Below, piece by piece: positions 8,006-9,073 of a DNA stretch of 9,073 bases; the first letter of the stretch is position 1, and each line of letters opens with the position of its first letter. Source of the stretch: CAZVAR01 sp964625225 (lineage in GTDB: Bacteria; Pseudomonadota; Alphaproteobacteria; JAJUGE01); assembly GCA_964625225.1 (NCBI GenBank), contig CAZVAR010000144.1:1-9073 (forward strand), written 5' to 3'. The notes under the pieces were generated by a model. That model was not told where the DNA came from. It saw only the letters and a list, made by a program, of their open reading frames with translations, and ran no database searches. The position numbers were made by a program, and so were the translations under genes.

Positions 8006-9073
8006 ATGTCGGAGGGACGCAACTACTCGGCGCTGGACCGGGAGGCGCTACGCATGCACGCCGCGGGCCGGCCCGGCAAGATCGAGGTCGTACCGACCAA
8101 GCCGCTGACCACGCAGTACCATCTCTCGATGGCCTACTCTCCCGGCGTCGCCGCGCCTTGCCTCGAGATCTTCGACGATCCGGAGAAGGCCTACGATTAC
8201 ACCTCCAAGGGCAATCTGGTCGCGGTGATCTCGAACGGCACTGCCGTGCTCGGTCTCGGCGATCTCGGCGCGCTCGGCGCCAAGCCAGTGATGGAGGGCA
8301 AGGCGGTTCTGTTCAAACGCTTCGCCGACGTGGACGGGATCGACCTGGAAGTCGACACCCGCGACGTCGACGAGTTCGTCAATTGCGTCCGCTTCCTCGG
8401 CAAGAGTTTCGGCGGCATCAATCTCGAGGACATCAAGGCCCCCGAATGCTTCATCATCGAGCAGCGTCTGCGCGAACTGCTCGACATTCCGGTCTTCCAT
8501 GACGACCAGCATGGCACTGCGATCATCGCCGGCGCCGGCTTGATCAATGCCCTCCACCTGACCGGGCGCGACTGGCGCAACTGCCGCATGGTGGTCAATG
8601 GCGCCGGGGCCTCGGCGATCGCCTGCGTCGAGCTTTTCAAGAGCATGGGGCTCCCGCCCGACAAGGTCGTGCTCTGCGACAGCAAGGGTGTCATCTACGA
8701 GGGCCGGCGCGAGGGCATGAATCAGTGGAAGTCGGCCCACGCGGTCGATACCAAGGCACGTACGCTGGCCGAGGCGATGGAGGGTGCCGACATCTTCGTC
8801 GGCTTGTCGGCCAAGGGCGCGGTGACCAAGGAGATGGCCCGCTCGATGAGCGACAAGCCGATCATCTTTGCGCTGGCGAATCCCGACCCCGAGATCACGC
8901 CCGAGGAGGTGCTGTCGGTCCGCTCGGATGCGATCATTGCGACCGGCCGCTCCGACTATCCGAACCAGGTCAACAACGTCCTGGGCTTTCCCTTCATCTT
9001 CCGCGGCGCGCTCGACGTCCGCGCCTCGACGATCAATGACGCGATGAAGATCGCCGCCGCCGAGGCGCTGGCG
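8006..9073 (+). CDS. maeB: NADP-dependent malic enzyme, N-terminal 356 codons (3' end beyond window)
   Basis: Malic enzyme oxidatively decarboxylates malate to pyruvate with reduction of NAD(P), feeding pyruvate and reducing power during growth on organic acids. The frame is open from the ATG at 8006 to the right edge. Seen in order: Y44 in MAYSPGVAAP, the catalytic Tyr; K99 in VMEGKAVLFKRF, the general base region; metal ligands E141 and D142 in NLEDI and D167 in FHDDQHGTA; the Rossmann loop VNGAGASA (197-204); ALANPDPEITP (289-299); and TGRSDYPNQVNNVLGFPFIFRGAL (313-336, conserved C-terminal end of the malic domain). Each catalytic residue lies five positions later than I recall for E. coli MaeB. 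MaeB proteins are about 760 residues with a phosphotransacetylase-like C-terminal domain, which would begin after the window. It is transcribed away from dnaB. NADP rather than NAD preference is inferred from family only. Confidence 0.95.
   Translation, partial: MSEGRNYSALDREALRMHAAGRPGKIEVVPTKPLTTQYHLSMAYSPGVAAPCLEIFDDPEKAYDYTSKGNLVAVISNGTAVLGLGDLGALGAKPVMEGKAVLFKRFADVDGIDLEVDTRDVDEFVNCVRFLGKSFGGINLEDIKAPECFIIEQRLRELLDIPVFHDDQHGTAIIAGAGLINALHLTGRDWRNCRMVVNGAGASAIACVELFKSMGLPPDKVVLCDSKGVIYEGRREGMNQWKSAHAVDTKARTLAEAMEGADIFVGLSAKGAVTKEMARSMSDKPIIFALANPDPEITPEEVLSVRSDAIIATGRSDYPNQVNNVLGFPFIFRGALDVRASTINDAMKIAAAEALA

Overview
The window is G+C-rich chromosomal DNA (roughly two thirds G+C by eye) from what looks like an alphaproteobacterium, most likely of Rhodospirillales/Rhizobiales type. 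The evidence is the protein sequences themselves: DnaB carries an insertion after its Walker A region, MlaE has the alphaproteobacterial form, and the gene order dnaB-alr-(mlaE-mlaF)-radA-cvpA-purF is, from memory, a common alphaproteobacterial arrangement. Genus cannot be assigned from this sequence alone.

Positions 1 to 7443 are one dense block of seven minus-strand genes, read from right to left: dnaB (replicative helicase), alr (alanine racemase), mlaE and mlaF (permease and ATPase of a lipid-transport ABC system), radA (recombination ATPase), cvpA (membrane protein) and the first 333 codons of purF (first enzyme of purine synthesis), which runs off the left edge. dnaB/alr overlap by 14 bases and mlaE/mlaF by 4. 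The gaps are 30 bases (alr-mlaE), 22 (radA-cvpA) and 10 (cvpA-purF). The only larger internal gap is 93 bases between mlaF and radA, which holds a weak promoter candidate. The block therefore looks like one or two housekeeping operons joining replication, repair, wall precursor supply, outer-membrane lipid balance and purine synthesis.

Positions 7444 to 8005 form a 562-base divergent intergenic region. No intact gene was found in it. Its middle and right part (about 7643 to 7925) holds minus-strand coding remnants in several frames that together resemble the C-terminal half of a phospholipase/carboxylesterase-type alpha/beta hydrolase, so it is probably a decayed gene. Short hairpins and a possible dnaB -10 box are also here.

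From 8006 to the right edge, on the plus strand, is the first 356 codons of a NADP-type malic enzyme (maeB) with a strong ribosome binding site.

No mobile element, tRNA, rRNA, CRISPR array or obviously novel system was found. The window is mostly ordinary core genome. The points worth a second look are the decayed hydrolase, the radA TTG start with its possible internal promoter, the absence of a Shine-Dalgarno sequence before dnaB, and the MlaFE pair without a nearby substrate-binding MCE gene.
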